64,000 bases of DNA from Bufo bufo (taxonomy: Eukaryota > Chordata > Amphibia > Anura > Bufonidae). Positions 31,978 to 42,120 of the stretch are shown here, one piece after another. The stretch's first letter is position 1. The number at the start of each line of letters is the position of its first letter. The position numbers were made by a program, and so were the translations under genes. The stretch spans positions 153,755,565 to 153,819,564 of the forward strand of contig NC_053391.1 in assembly GCF_905171765.1 (NCBI RefSeq), written 5' to 3'. The notes beneath the pieces were generated by a model. The model worked only from the letters and a program-made list of their open reading frames with translations, was not told where the DNA came from and searched no databases.

Positions 31978-34090
31978 TCAGAGGGGGTCGAGAAGGGTGA
32001 ACAACCAGTAATCCGTGTTGTCAAAAATGCGTATAACGCGCACGTCGTGGGAAAGGCAGCCTAACATAAAGTCAGCCATGTGTGCCAAAGTACCAACAGG
32101 CATGACTTCGTCATCAGGAGGATCATTCTCAATCTCCACATCCTCTTCCTCCTCTTCTGCCCACCCATGCTGAAAAGATGGAATTAAATTTACAGGGGTA
32201 CTACCCTCTGTAGCGGAGGCAACTGTATCCTGCTCCTCCTCCTCCTTTTTATCGTCCAATTTGAGTAGACACAGAAGTGGGATGGTTACGCTGATAATAG
32301 TGTTATCGCCGCTCACCATCTGTGTTGATTCCTCAAAGTTGCTTAAAACCTCACAGGGGTCAGACATCTATGCCCACTCCTCGCTTGTGAATGGCGGAAG
32401 CTGACTGAAAAGTCGATGACCATGTTGCAGCTGGTATTCCACTACTGCCCTCTGCTGTTCACAAAACCTGGCCAACATGTGGAACGTCAAGTTCCAGCAT
32501 GTGCTCATGTCGCACAACTGCCGGTGAGCTGGCAATTTCAAGCGCTGTTACAGCTTTTACAGACCGGCTGAAGCTGTCGATGACTTGCAGAAATGTGCAC
32601 ACACGTGGCGCACCTTCACCAGTAGCTCAGGCAAATTAGGGTAGGTTTAGAGAAACCTCTGAACCACAAGGTTGAACACGTGGGCTAGGCATGGGATGTG
32701 CTTGAGCTTGCCGAACTCCAAAGCTGCCACCAAGTTACGGCCATTATCAGACACACCATGCCTGGTTGTAGGTTGAATGGCGAGAGCCACAGCTCAGTAT
32801 GGTCTCTTATCTCCTGCCAGAGCTCTGCGGCGGTGTGCTATTTGTCCCCTAAGCATATCAGCTTCAGCAAGGCCTGTGGCCACTTCCACACTGCAGTGCT
32901 ACACTGCTTCCAGCTACCGACTCATGACTGACTGGTGCTGCACGCGGATAATTCGGAGGTGGAAGTGGAGGAGGAGGCGGAGGAGGAGAAGTGGGGTTTC
33001 GAGCCACTAATGTAGGTGCTGGCGGAAACCCTGATCGGGTTGGTAGCACCTGTGCTTTCCCAGGGTACAACTCACTTCCAGCCTCAGCAACATTCACCCG
33101 GTGTGCCGTTAGGGACATGTAGCGTCCCTTGCCGAATGCACTTGTCCATGTGTCCGTGGTTAAGTGGACCTTTCCAGTAACTGCGTTGGTCAGGGCATGT
33201 GTGATGTTACGGGACACATTTTGATGTAAGGCTGGCATGCAACAACTTGAAAAACAGTGGCGGCTGGGGATTTCGTAACGCAGGAGGGCCACCGACATCA
33301 GGCTTTGAAAGGCCTCAATGTCCACAAGCCTAAAGGGCAACATTTCCAGGGCCAGTATTTTGGAAAGCTGCACATTTAGTGCTATGGCCTATGGGTGGGT
33401 GGCTGGGTATTTGTGCTTGCGTTCAAATGCCTGGGGTAAGAACATTTGTACGCTGTGCTGGGACACGGACGTGGATGCGGTCGATGATGATGCTTGCGAA
33501 GGTCCAGGTGCAGGGCAAGAGATATCCGGGCCTGCGTCTTAGACAGGGTATTGGCCAGCATGTAACACAGGGGAAGAGGAGACAGTGGTGTGACCCGCAG
33601 ACACAGATTGTGGGCCCAGGCGTTTGGCCCACCAATTACGGCGCTTTGATGCCATGTGGCGGATCATGCTGGTGGTGGTGAGGTTGATAGTGTTCACGCC
33701 CCTGCTCGTTTTTGTATGACACAGATTGCAAATTTCAATTCTTTTGCCGTCTGCACTTCATCAAAAAAGCGCCAGACTGCGGAACACCTACCCCTTGGCA
33801 AGGGAGATTTCCGCAAGGGGGTGCTCTGTGGAACAGTTGCGGGCCTGTTTGGTGTGGCCCGCCTTCTCCCTTTTGGCACCCCACTGCCTCTTCCAGCCTG
33901 TGCTGCAGATCCTTCCCCCTCTGTACTGCTGTCCTCTCTCACCCTAGACATACGATTAAGGCTATCCCGGTAGGCGAATTTACTCAGGCACGCAGAAACT
34001 GCAGTACTGACGTGGATTTTACACGAGTATCTCAAATGGCTTGGAATCGCCTCAAAAGGAGATTGGATGCTCTACATAGCTCTCAATTTA
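31978..34090 (-). pseudogene. hAT B2 transposase (many stops, C-terminus lost)
   Basis: BED finger region near 33694-33790 (SAVWRFFDEVQTAKELKFAI, then a decayed second half). Next is VHLTTDTWTSAFGKGRYMSL near 33110-33180, and a damaged catalytic stretch, VSDNGRNLVAALEFG, then PCLAHVFNLVVQRFL near 32620-32760. The last open block, 31978-32367, has FEESTQMVSGDN, VTIPLLCLLK, acidic sequence, LAHMADFMLG and WLFTLLDPL. It ends at the array without hATC. The N-terminal ATG candidate is 34035. Compared with B1 it preserves far more of the gene, but frameshifts and stops are numerous. Confidence 0.8.
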
Positions 34091-34099
34091 GCGTCCAAT

Positions 34100-34930
34100 A
34101 AATGCAGAAAAGATCTGCTATTTAAAACTAACACTGCCAAACCTGATATTAGTAATGACAACCGTACTAATGACAATAAAAGTCTAAATAAAAACAAAAA
34201 TTAAAATATAAATAAAAATTTGTGAATAAGGACAGACCCAAAGAGTATAAAATAAATAAACAACTCTAGTCCTCACGTATAGTCGTCAGTTTCCTGTAGT
34301 TTCCTGTATGTTGCGTGTAGTTTGCACATTTTAGAAAGTGTGTTTTTTTGTTTGTTCCCGCCCCCGTTGTTTCATTAGAGGAAGAGCCTCACATATAGGA
34401 CAAACAGAGTGATGATGATTAATAACCAGGAGGTTCAAAACATGTTGATCTGATGGGAGGTGGAGGGAGGTGAAGCTCACTACGTTTTACCTGTCATGTG
34501 AATACTGGAATAAAGATGCAGAAATGTATGATCTACTCCGCGCTGGAAATTTTTCTTGTTATGCCTATGTGAAGAGCTGGCCTTGACTCCATCCATGCAC
34601 AGAAGAATTGGGTGAGCTGGACTACCACATTTATTGTTTGGACTGTGGACTTGGTGGAAGACAGGGTGGTGCTTAACCGACTGGAAGCATTATCTGCTGC
34701 AATCCAACCGACCACCTGGTCGCACTGGTGTGACTTCAAGAGTGGTGTCCTGCGCCGCTCTGCAAACTGGGACATGAAGCTAGGTATCGTGGATGATAGT
34801 TTTTCTTGTGCTCTGGCAGCAGGCACAGTTTCACCGCGCCCAGGGCCATGGCTTCTGCATGCACCATTAGGAAATGTTATACAGTTGAGGTACCACCAGT
34901 AATGCCACTGTCTGCAGCGTCTACGCAATA
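34100..34930. other. Unassigned segment inside B2 with open frames on both strands
   Basis: Lies between the transposase and the 102-bp array. 34100-34500 is AT-rich. 34533-34967 is open on the minus strand (144 codons) and 34612-34902 on the plus strand (96 codons, RLEALSAAIQPTTWSHWCD). I recognise neither. B1 has no equivalent, having lost this part of the element. It could be a further N-terminal part of the element gene or another insertion. Confidence 0.4.
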
Positions 34931-35640
34931 AAGTACACTGTATGTCACAGATACATTTTTGAAGCACACACGTTACACTTTAGATGTGGCCCTGGTAATG
35001 TCACTGTCCGCAGCAGACACCGTCTATTGACAAAGTACACTGTATGTCACAGATACATTTTTAAAGCGCACACCTTACACTGCAGATGTGGCGCTGGTAA
35101 TGTCACTGTCCGCAGCAGACACCGTCTACGGAAAAAGTACACTGTATGTCACAGATAAATTTTTTCAGCGCACACATTACACTGCAGATGTGGCCCTGGA
35201 TATGTCACTGTCAGAAGCGGACACCGTCTATTGAAAAAATACACTGTATGTCAGATATTTTTTGGATGTGCACACTTTACACAGGAGATGTGGCGCAGCT
35301 AATGCCAATGTCCGCAGCGGACACCGTCTATGGAAAAAGTTTATTTGATGCCACAGATATTTTTTGGATGTGCACACTTTACACTGGAGATGTGGCGCAG
35401 CTATTGTCCCTTTCAGCAGCGGACACCGTCTATGGACAAAGTACACTGTATGTCAGAGATTTTTTGGATGTGCACACTTTACACTGGAGATGTGGCACAG
35501 CTAATGTCACTCTCCGCAGGGGACACTGTCTACGGATAAAGTACACTGTATGTCACAGATATTTTTGGGATGCGCACACTTTACACTGGAGATGTGGTGC
35601 AGCTAATGTCACTGTCTGCAGCGGCCAAACTATTGTACGC
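34930..35640 (-). repeat. 5' tandem array of hAT B2, unit about 102 bp
   Basis: Six to seven units (plus wording TGTCACTGTCCGCAGCGGAC, ACACTTTACACTGGAGATGT). It is the inverse of the 6180-8425 array, with fewer copies. It produces the spurious plus-strand open frame 35146-35697. Confidence 0.85.
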
Positions 35641-35679
35641 TATTTAGCACAGGGTGCGCTAAAAATAGGTATTGATGCC

Positions 35680-36188
35680 ACACACAATAGTCCTTAGAAG
35701 GACTTTTGGGTCTGTAAAGTTTTAGCTATTTAGCTCAGTTTGTTCTAAAAAAGATATTGCTGCTGCCACAGACAATAGTCCTTAAAAAGACTTTTAAGTC
35801 GGTTAAGTTTTAGCAATTTAGCGCAGATTGCGCTAAAAATATATATTGCTGCTGCCACACACAACAATAGTCCTTAAAAGGACTTATGGGTCTCTGAAAA
35901 GTTTTTCTAGTAAAAGTATTCCTATTTCACTCTCTACACTGTCTGTCCCTTCCTCTGCACAGCTCTCCCTGAATAAGAATGAGCAAACATGCGCTATATA
36001 GCTCCCGATGACGCGTTTCGGCCAGCCAATCACTGTAAGTTTGTTGGCTGCGTAGCAGGCAAGAAACATGCGTGGCGGAGACTCGAGCATTGCGCTCGAG
36101 CACATATTCGGCTGAATATCGCCATATGCCGAGCATTGAGATGCTCGAGCCAAACAGGTGTTCGGCCGAGCATGCTCGATCATTACTA
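35680..36188 (-). other. 5' terminal region of hAT B2
   Basis: Three short-repeat units (AATAGTCCTTAAAAGGACTT) and a terminal 150 bp rich in CTCGAG and GAGCAT motifs, as in B1 but less eroded. ACGCGTTTCGGCCAGCC at 36012 is only a chance likeness to the Penelope 3' motif: B1 has ATTGGCTGGCCGGAACGC at the same place. Confidence 0.65.
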
Positions 36189-36189
36189 A

Positions 36190-36690
36190 TCCTGACCCAT
36201 TAATTTCAATGTGTCTGTGTACATGATTTTTTTTTCATGCATCAGTTCTGTGCTGCATGACAAATGCAGCATGTTCTATATTCAGCATTTTTCAGGCAGT
36301 CCTGGCCCCATAGAAATGAATGGGGCTGCAGTGAAAAACGCATTGCATCCGCAAGCAACTGTGGATGCAATGCTTTTTTCATTGATGGTTGCTAAGAGAT
36401 GTTGTTTGTAAACCTTCAGTTTTTTAACACGAGCGTGAAAAAACGTATCAAAACACATTGCACCTGTGCGGAAAAAACTGAACAACTGAATGGAATCACA
36501 GACAAAACTGACTGAACTTGCTTGCAAAATGGTGCGAGTTTAACTGAACTCACCCTGAACACATCCGGACCCAAACCGCCACGCTCATGTGAAAGTCATT
36601 TCTTTTGCTGCGTATAGTTGTATCTATCATTGGTAAATCTTGTTTTCATGAAACAGATGGCCTCACCCACATAAAAAGTTTACATGGTCA
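36190..36690. other. Probable non-coding transposon remnant
   Basis: Text such as CCCCATAGAAATGAATGGGG and GAAAAACGCATTGCATCCGC is reminiscent of non-coding frog DNA elements, but no ends could be paired. No gene was seen. Confidence 0.35.
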
Positions 36691-36696
36691 CCATAA

Positions 36697-37068
36697 GGCC
36701 TCCTGCACACGACCGTTTGTTTTTTTCGTTAACTGCCCATTTTTTGCGTTCCATATATGGTCCATATACGATGTCCTATTAATGCCTGCAAATCACGTTC
36801 CGTGGCTCCATTCAAGTCAATGGGTCCGCAAAAAAAAGGAACACATACGGAAATGCATCAGTATGTCTTCTGTATCCGTTCCGTTTTTGCGGAACCATCT
36901 ATTGAAAATTTTATGCCCAGCCCAATTTTTTCTATCTAATTACTGTATACTGTATATGCCATACGGAACGGAACCAGAAACACAACGAAAACAAAAAATG
37001 AAACAACGGATCCGTGATAAACGGACTGGAAAACTCTGAAAAAGCCATACGGTCATGTGCAGGAGGCC
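36697..37068. mobile_element. Harbinger-type MITE, 372 bp
   Basis: TAA (36694-36696) precedes GGCCTCCTGCACACGACCGT. The right end is ACGGTCATGTGCAGGAGGCC, followed by TAA (37069-37071). The ends match in 18 of 20 positions, and the 3-bp TAA duplication is as expected for PIF/Harbinger. No coding sequence. Confidence 0.85.
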
Positions 37069-37093
37069 TAATAAATACATCACCCAGGATGAA

Positions 37094-37740
37094 TCACGGG
37101 TTAAAAAAATAGTTAATGACAAATCTCTCTTGTGTAAAGGGATGTATAAAGGAAGAACTCTTCTGGGAAAGACCCCATTCGTCTAGGTTAAAGTACATTT
37201 GTTTTGTCGGTTCACTTCTGTACCCCTCTGTCCTTACTACTCTGTGCCAAATAATCCTGGATCTTTTATAGGACATTAAAGGGATATCATTGAATGCAGA
37301 GATTTGTGGGTAACTATTTTTTAATGTTACCCAATGTGTGCATCTAATTCTTTCAATTGACTGACTCAATTTATTAAATGTAGACACAAACAGAATCCTG
37401 TCACTTTTCTTCACATTCTTAGAGCATGATAAAGTGGTTCTAGGGATTTCTTTCACCCTATTCAGATATCTCTGAACCAGGTTCTTGGGATATCCCCTGG
37501 AAGCTAATGAATTACACATATCATTTAGTGCCCTATTGACATCCACCTCCTGATCCACAATCCTCTTTACCCGTAACATTTGGGTATAAGGTAATGAATC
37601 TATGATTCTCCTCAGATGGAAACTCTTGAAATGTAGCAGGCTATTTCCATGTCTGTTTGATATTTAATTCTGTATGAAGACAATTGTCTTTATTGTATAC
37701 CTGTGTATCTAAGAATTGTATTCTGTCAACTAATGCTAAT
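37094..37740 (-). pseudogene. Penelope-like element fragment: end of reverse transcriptase and linker
   Basis: Near 37735-37640 the minus strand reads IQFLDTQVYNKDNCLHTELN, the end of the Penelope RT, then LLHFKSFHLRRIID in another frame. The frame 37094-37579 continues GYPKNLVQRYLNRVKEI, DRILFVSTFNKLSQSIERI and IPLMSYKRSR, the linker typical of these proteins. It breaks off at FTQERFVINYFF, just before the GIY-YIG part. The GIY-YIG domain at 3905-4472 belongs to the same kind of protein but is a separate insertion. A nearby Harbinger MITE may have removed the 3' part. Confidence 0.75.
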
Positions 37741-37789
37741 TAATATAAACTTGAAATATATTGAAATCACTCCCTTTCTCCATAATAAA

Positions 37790-38140
37790 AATAAACAATA
37801 AGAAATAAACATCATAGGCATCACCACATACAATAATGCCCATACTATAAAAATATTAAATACTTATCCCATATGGCGAACGGCGTAAGGGGGGAAAAAA
37901 AATCAAAATGGCTGATTCTCCATTTTTCCGTTGCTTCACCTACCTCAAAAATGGATGAAAGGTGATCAAAAAGTAATACATACCCCAAAATGTTATCAAT
38001 GCTAAGGGAAGATCACCCCACAAACAATGAAATCTCACACAGCTCCGTAGGTGTACAAATATAAAAGTTATGGGCGTCAGAATATGGTGATGTAAGTGTA
38101 GTATTAAAACACTAGAAAAACTATATAAATGTGGTATTGT
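37790..38140. mobile_element. Fragment resembling the inner module of the TTAA elements
   Basis: CATAGGCATCACCACATAC, TACCCCAAAATGTTATCAA and AAATATAAAAGTTATGG follow the order seen at 18370-18640 (CATATTAGGTGTCACC, GACCCCCAAAATAGTACCAA, AATATAAAAGCTATGG). Similarity is moderate and no TTAA ends were found. Confidence 0.4.
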
Positions 38141-38239
38141 TATAATCATACTGAGCCAAAGAATGAAGAGTAGAGATAGCCTTGCGGCTCGCCCAGTGGT
38201 CGTTTCGGTACAAACACAAATTGGCGGACATGTTACCAG

Positions 38240-38825
38240 CATCACAGAGGGCTGTCAGAATGCAGCATTTCCAGACCTTGCTGCGAGAGATGCTGCATTC
38301 TGCTGTTGCTTGTGCTGGCAGAGGAATTTTCACCCACAGAGAAACAGTTGTGAGTTCCAATCCTACAGCGGATGGAAGAAGAGGGCAGTTTGAAGATGTG
38401 TTGGTCAATTCAGATGTGAGATAATTCTTACAGTCAACCCATCGACAGCCGCCCTCCGAATCCAGCCTCAGGGAACACCTAGACCGACAGGTGTCCGGCT
38501 ACATTGTGTTAACAGCTGATGTGGATGCTCTGAGAAGCGAGGATCCCCTTGACTACTGGGTGTGCAGGCTTGACCTGTGGCCAGAGCTGGCATATTTGCC
38601 ATGGAACTCTTGGCTTGCCCCTCGTCGAGTGTCCTGTCCGAAAGTATGTTCAGCGCAGCAGGGGTGATCGTGACCGATAAGCACACTCGCCTAGCTCACG
38701 ACAGTGTGGACTACCTCACATTTCTAAAAATGAATGAGGCATGGATCTCGGAGGGAATCAACACCTGTGATGACCACCTAATGTACTTCCAGCCACATTA
38801 TCAATTGTTCTTTTCTGTACGGTGA
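38240..38825 (+). pseudogene. hAT-C1 transposase C-terminal remnant
   Basis: LREHLDRQVSGYIVLTADVD leads into EDPLDYWVCRLDLWPELAYL. After a frameshift comes MELLACPSSSVLSESMFSAA, then DYLTFLKMNEAWISEG, which is a full hATC domain. The signature SERVFS reads SESMFS. Sequence before about 38440 is too short for the catalytic core, so the domain joins nearly directly to the 5' end of the element. Confidence 0.8.
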
Positions 38826-38853
38826 ATGAATAATTTTTGGGGCCTGTAGTCCA

Positions 38854-39186
38854 TAGTGATAAGCGGCAGGAACAATATTCGAATTTGCGATATTTCGCGA
38901 ATATTTGGGTGAATATTCACCATATATTCGAGAATTCGTGATCTCGTCATTATTTTCTTGATTGCGAAAATTCGCAACCAACATTACTCCTAAAATCAAA
39001 GATATTGCAGCCTTCTCATTGGCCCACAAGCTAGAAGCAGGGAGGGATCATGTGTACTGTTTAAAAAATAAATCTCGAATATTTCAAAATTACGAATATT
39101 TCACTATATTTTAAATATTCGCTAATTCTTGAAGTGCAAATATTTGCGATAAAAATTCAAAATTTGAATATTCGTGATCAATACTA
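38854..39186. mobile_element. hAT-type MITE nested in C1
   Basis: The 333-bp insert has ends TAGTGAT and ATCAATACTA, with GTAGTCCA on both sides (38846-38853 and 39187-39194), an exact 8-bp duplication. Repeated CGAATATT/AATATTCG motifs run through both halves and may be transposase-binding sites. The neighbouring unit at 39289-39305 (GGGGCCTGTACTCCACTGG) shows the empty site. Confidence 0.9.
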
Positions 39187-39750
39187 GTAGTCCACTGGCC
39201 TGCAGTAAAATTGATATCCAATGACCGTATAATATATCTACATCCACATAATCACTTGTTTTATTCTGTACGGTGAATGCCTAATGCTTGGGGCCTGTAC
39301 TCCACTGGCCTACATAAAAAAATGTATCCATTGACCGCATAATGTACCTCGAGCCATATTATCACAATTTCTTTTATGTCAGGTGAATGCCTAATTTTTA
39401 TGGACCGTACTCCCGTGGCCTAAAATAAAAAATTTCTAGGCTCCAGCAGGGCACATTTCTTAGAATTTCCCTTTATGATGCATAAAAATGGCCCCTGATT
39501 AAAATACATATTTTTTGGGGGGAATTTTTGCCATTGATCCCCCTCTGGTATGTCACTGTCCATGTTGTGGGACGATTTGTGCACGTCTTGTAAATATTTG
39601 GTGGTTGCAAATATGACCTGAAGGTTTTTCAGGTTCGCCTGCCATTAAAGTGAATGGGGCCCGCCACGAACTTGCGGTTTGCGAACATTTGATCGCGTTC
39701 GCGCGTTCGAGAATTGTCCCGGCCGATGTTCGTCCATCACTAATGAAGAG

Positions 39751-41320
39751 CATAGGTCAGTTTTACCATATAGAGAAGGCTATAAAAGCAAAACCCATAA
39801 AACTGTGGGGAAATTGCGTTTATTTTTTAATTTTATTTTTTCATGTCCTCTTAATTTGGAATTTTTTTCCAGCTTCCTACTACGTTATATGGAACAGTAA
39901 ATGATGACATTAGAAAGTATGACTTCTCCCACAAAAAACAAACCTGCATATGGCAATGACTATAGAAAAAAAAAAAGTTATGGCTCTGGGAAAATCGGGA
40001 ATAAAAAACTTAATGTCAAGTCCTCAAAGGGTTATACTAGAAGTTTTAGTTTTGCAACAGCTGCAGAGTCATAGGCTGAACCACTGTTTTGCAGCAGGCA
40101 CTGGAAAATTAATTGATGTTAAGTACAAAACCTCCACTCATTAACATAGTCTCTAGTATGTGGAGGTCAGGAACTTTGGCCTATTATCCTGCAGTAGACA
40201 TTATCATGTAGGATGCATTAATCAGCGCCCATAATCTCAGTCTCTTGACAGATGTAATACACTTGTATATAAATGTCTTAATCTGCTTTTCAATCACTAC
40301 AAGATGGTTGATCTATATGTGTTTAGACGCTATAAATAATTCATTGGGCAAGTGGAAGACTCACTAATTTGCATGCACTCATCAGAGCAGTCACCTCACA
40401 TACTAGAAGTCCAATTGATGTTAAGGTAAGTTAAAATAATGAGCTTAGGACCATGTCTGTGACTTTCAAGAAATTGCTAGCGAAATCAATGGGAAGGAAT
40501 GTGCCATCTGTTAACATTGATCATTTCCCATCATTGGCTACAGCAATCCTCTGACAGATTAATGAGCTAAGGACCAGGTCATTTGTTCATAGAAATAGCT
40601 TTCACCTTTTTTTTAATGCCCATATAATTGGTATCCTGAACAACACTGTTCTTTCGACTCTTACAGATAAAAATGAAGAACTGTGAAGTACAAATAACAT
40701 ACATTCTTTTTTTTTAAATACAAAAAAAAGCTTTTGTATGGAAAATGATGGAGCTTTCCTTTCCGCATCAGAACGACCAAGTAGTAGACCAAGAAGTGTA
40801 TTTTCCATTTACTATTGCAACCCTCTCCTTCAATTTTCAAGATACTGTATGTCAGTATCTACTTTACTTTTTCTTATTAAATGTATTACGTATGTACATT
40901 CCATTCCATTGTATCATACATATGTTTCTTAATGGCCACATGGCATAACGTTTTTTTAATAAAGAGCACATCTGGGTAACATATGAAATTATATCATGTG
41001 AAATTCCTCGATATATTGAATCTGCTGGCCACAGACTAATTGTCTTGCAGAAGTAATGATGTGACTATAGCTCAGGGAAACCACATTAAATTTAACGGAA
41101 GACTAAACTTAGAAATGAATGATAGAAGAAAAAAATCTTAATGGGGGACTGTGGCAGTTTGAAGATTTCCTATAGGGCCCTATGTTTGTGCTTGGTAAAC
41201 TTTCTTCTAAATGTTCGATATTGACGCCATGTAAATGACTGCCAACAATAAAAATATACTATATTGTAAATGAGGGACATATCAATCTTGCCTTCAGTGA
41301 GATTAAGGGTGTGCAGTACC
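39751..41320. other. No recognisable gene
   Basis: AT-rich DNA. The frames at 40738-40948 and elsewhere are short and carry no known motif. Confidence 0.4.
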
Positions 41321-41325
41321 CAGGG

Positions 41326-41479
41326 CAGGGATCAGCAACTTTTGGCACTCCAGCTGTTGGGAAACTACAATTCCAAGCATACTTGCTCTTTTGATCTAGG
41401 AATTCTCATAAAAGTGTATGGAGCATGCTGGGAGTTGTAGTTTCACAAAAGCTGGAGTGCCAGAGGTTGCTGATTCCTG
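41326..41479. mobile_element. Palindromic MITE (foldback), 154 bp
   Basis: CAGGGATCAGCAAC at the left and GTTGCTGATTCCTG at the right are inverted. The arms include TTTGGCACTCCAGCTGTTGG/AGCTGGAGTGCCAGAGG and the core CTACAATTCCAAGCAT/GCATGCTGGGAGTTGTAG. A related copy lies at 46746-46838. Confidence 0.75.
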
Positions 41480-42120
41480 ACCTAGAGTATCCTCTATTTC
41501 CACCTAGCTCAATGTATCCAGAGATGACCAGCTTTGGAAATAAACAGAATTTTTTTTATACTCTGTCAGGAGTTGTTTATACTATGTGTGTATAGCTGGT
41601 CACCAAGGGGTAGTTAATGTGAGTTCCAGTCTGTTCTGTTTTTTCGCTAGCATGCAGTGATAATGTATAGAATTTATATTGTGATAAATGAAATTCCTTG
41701 AACTAAATACATAGAAAGGGTGGACATATCTATATGTGGACCTACAAGCTTGCTAAATAACCTTATGTTAGTTATGGGGGTAAGCTGCTCAGCTTAGTAA
41801 GTATACCATACAGCTGATCTCCCTAGTTATGCAGCAAGCCCATGAAGAGCTGGAACAGAGAACAGGAGTGGTAGTAGCCTGATGAGATGTTGTGTCACAG
41901 TGTGCACCCTCCGGCTGTCACTCCCTAGGCTCCGGGCATTGAAAAGGTGGATTGAAGGCAGATATAAGAGAATAACAAATGTCTTTCTTTACTGCATGCA
42001 AATGGTAACTAGCGGTACTTTCAGTAATAATAAATACAAGGTGCGGTCTCTGTCACCAGATAATGAGACACTCAGAAATATACTAGCTAACAAAGTATCT
42101 GCCTCCTGATTCTTCTTTAC
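41480..42120. other. Unidentified sequence before the Tc1 cluster, possibly one repeat with 45216-45640
   Basis: No coding motif. It reads GCTCAGCTTAGTAAGTATAC and CTCCGGGCATTGAAAAGGTG. Removing the two Tc1 elements would join it to 45216-45640. The two sides may be halves of one older repeat, but no ends were found. Confidence 0.35.

Larger units (their letters stand above)
31896..36188 (-). mobile_element. hAT transposon B2 (3' end truncated)
   Basis: Minus-strand copy of family B. The right end ends TGCTCGATCATTACTA, the exact inverse of the B1 left terminus, with flank ATCCTGAC. Reading inward there are the CTCGAG-rich terminal region, short repeats, the 102-bp array, an unassigned segment (34100-34930), a decayed transposase and a stub of the 43-bp array. 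At about 31896 it meets the truncated A2 element, so the other terminus is lost. B1 shows what the complete element ends look like. Confidence 0.8.
38171..39742 (+). mobile_element. hAT-C element C1, short deletion derivative with exact 8-bp duplication
   Basis: Flanked by ATGAAGAG on both sides (38163-38170 and 39743-39750), identical. Ends are TAGAGATAGCC and the inverse of TAGTGATGGAC. It keeps a short 5' end, the transposase C-terminus (to 38825), and a 3' region with two related units (GGTGAATGCCTAATGCTTGG, GGTGAATGCCTAATTTTTAT). A hAT MITE is nested at 38854-39186. The same 3' end is found without coding sequence at 21300-21636. Confidence 0.9.

Noticed and set aside
36005..36030. ACGCGTTTCGGC as a second Penelope hammerhead site
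   Set aside because: It belongs to the hAT-B end (B1 has GGCTGGCCGGAACGC there) and lacks the stem and CUGAUGA-like box.
1..36188. A large inverted duplication covering both A and both B elements
   Set aside because: Order differs: B1 is nested inside the 3' array of A1, whereas the 3' array of A2 is uninterrupted and B2 lies on its other side. Flanks do not match.
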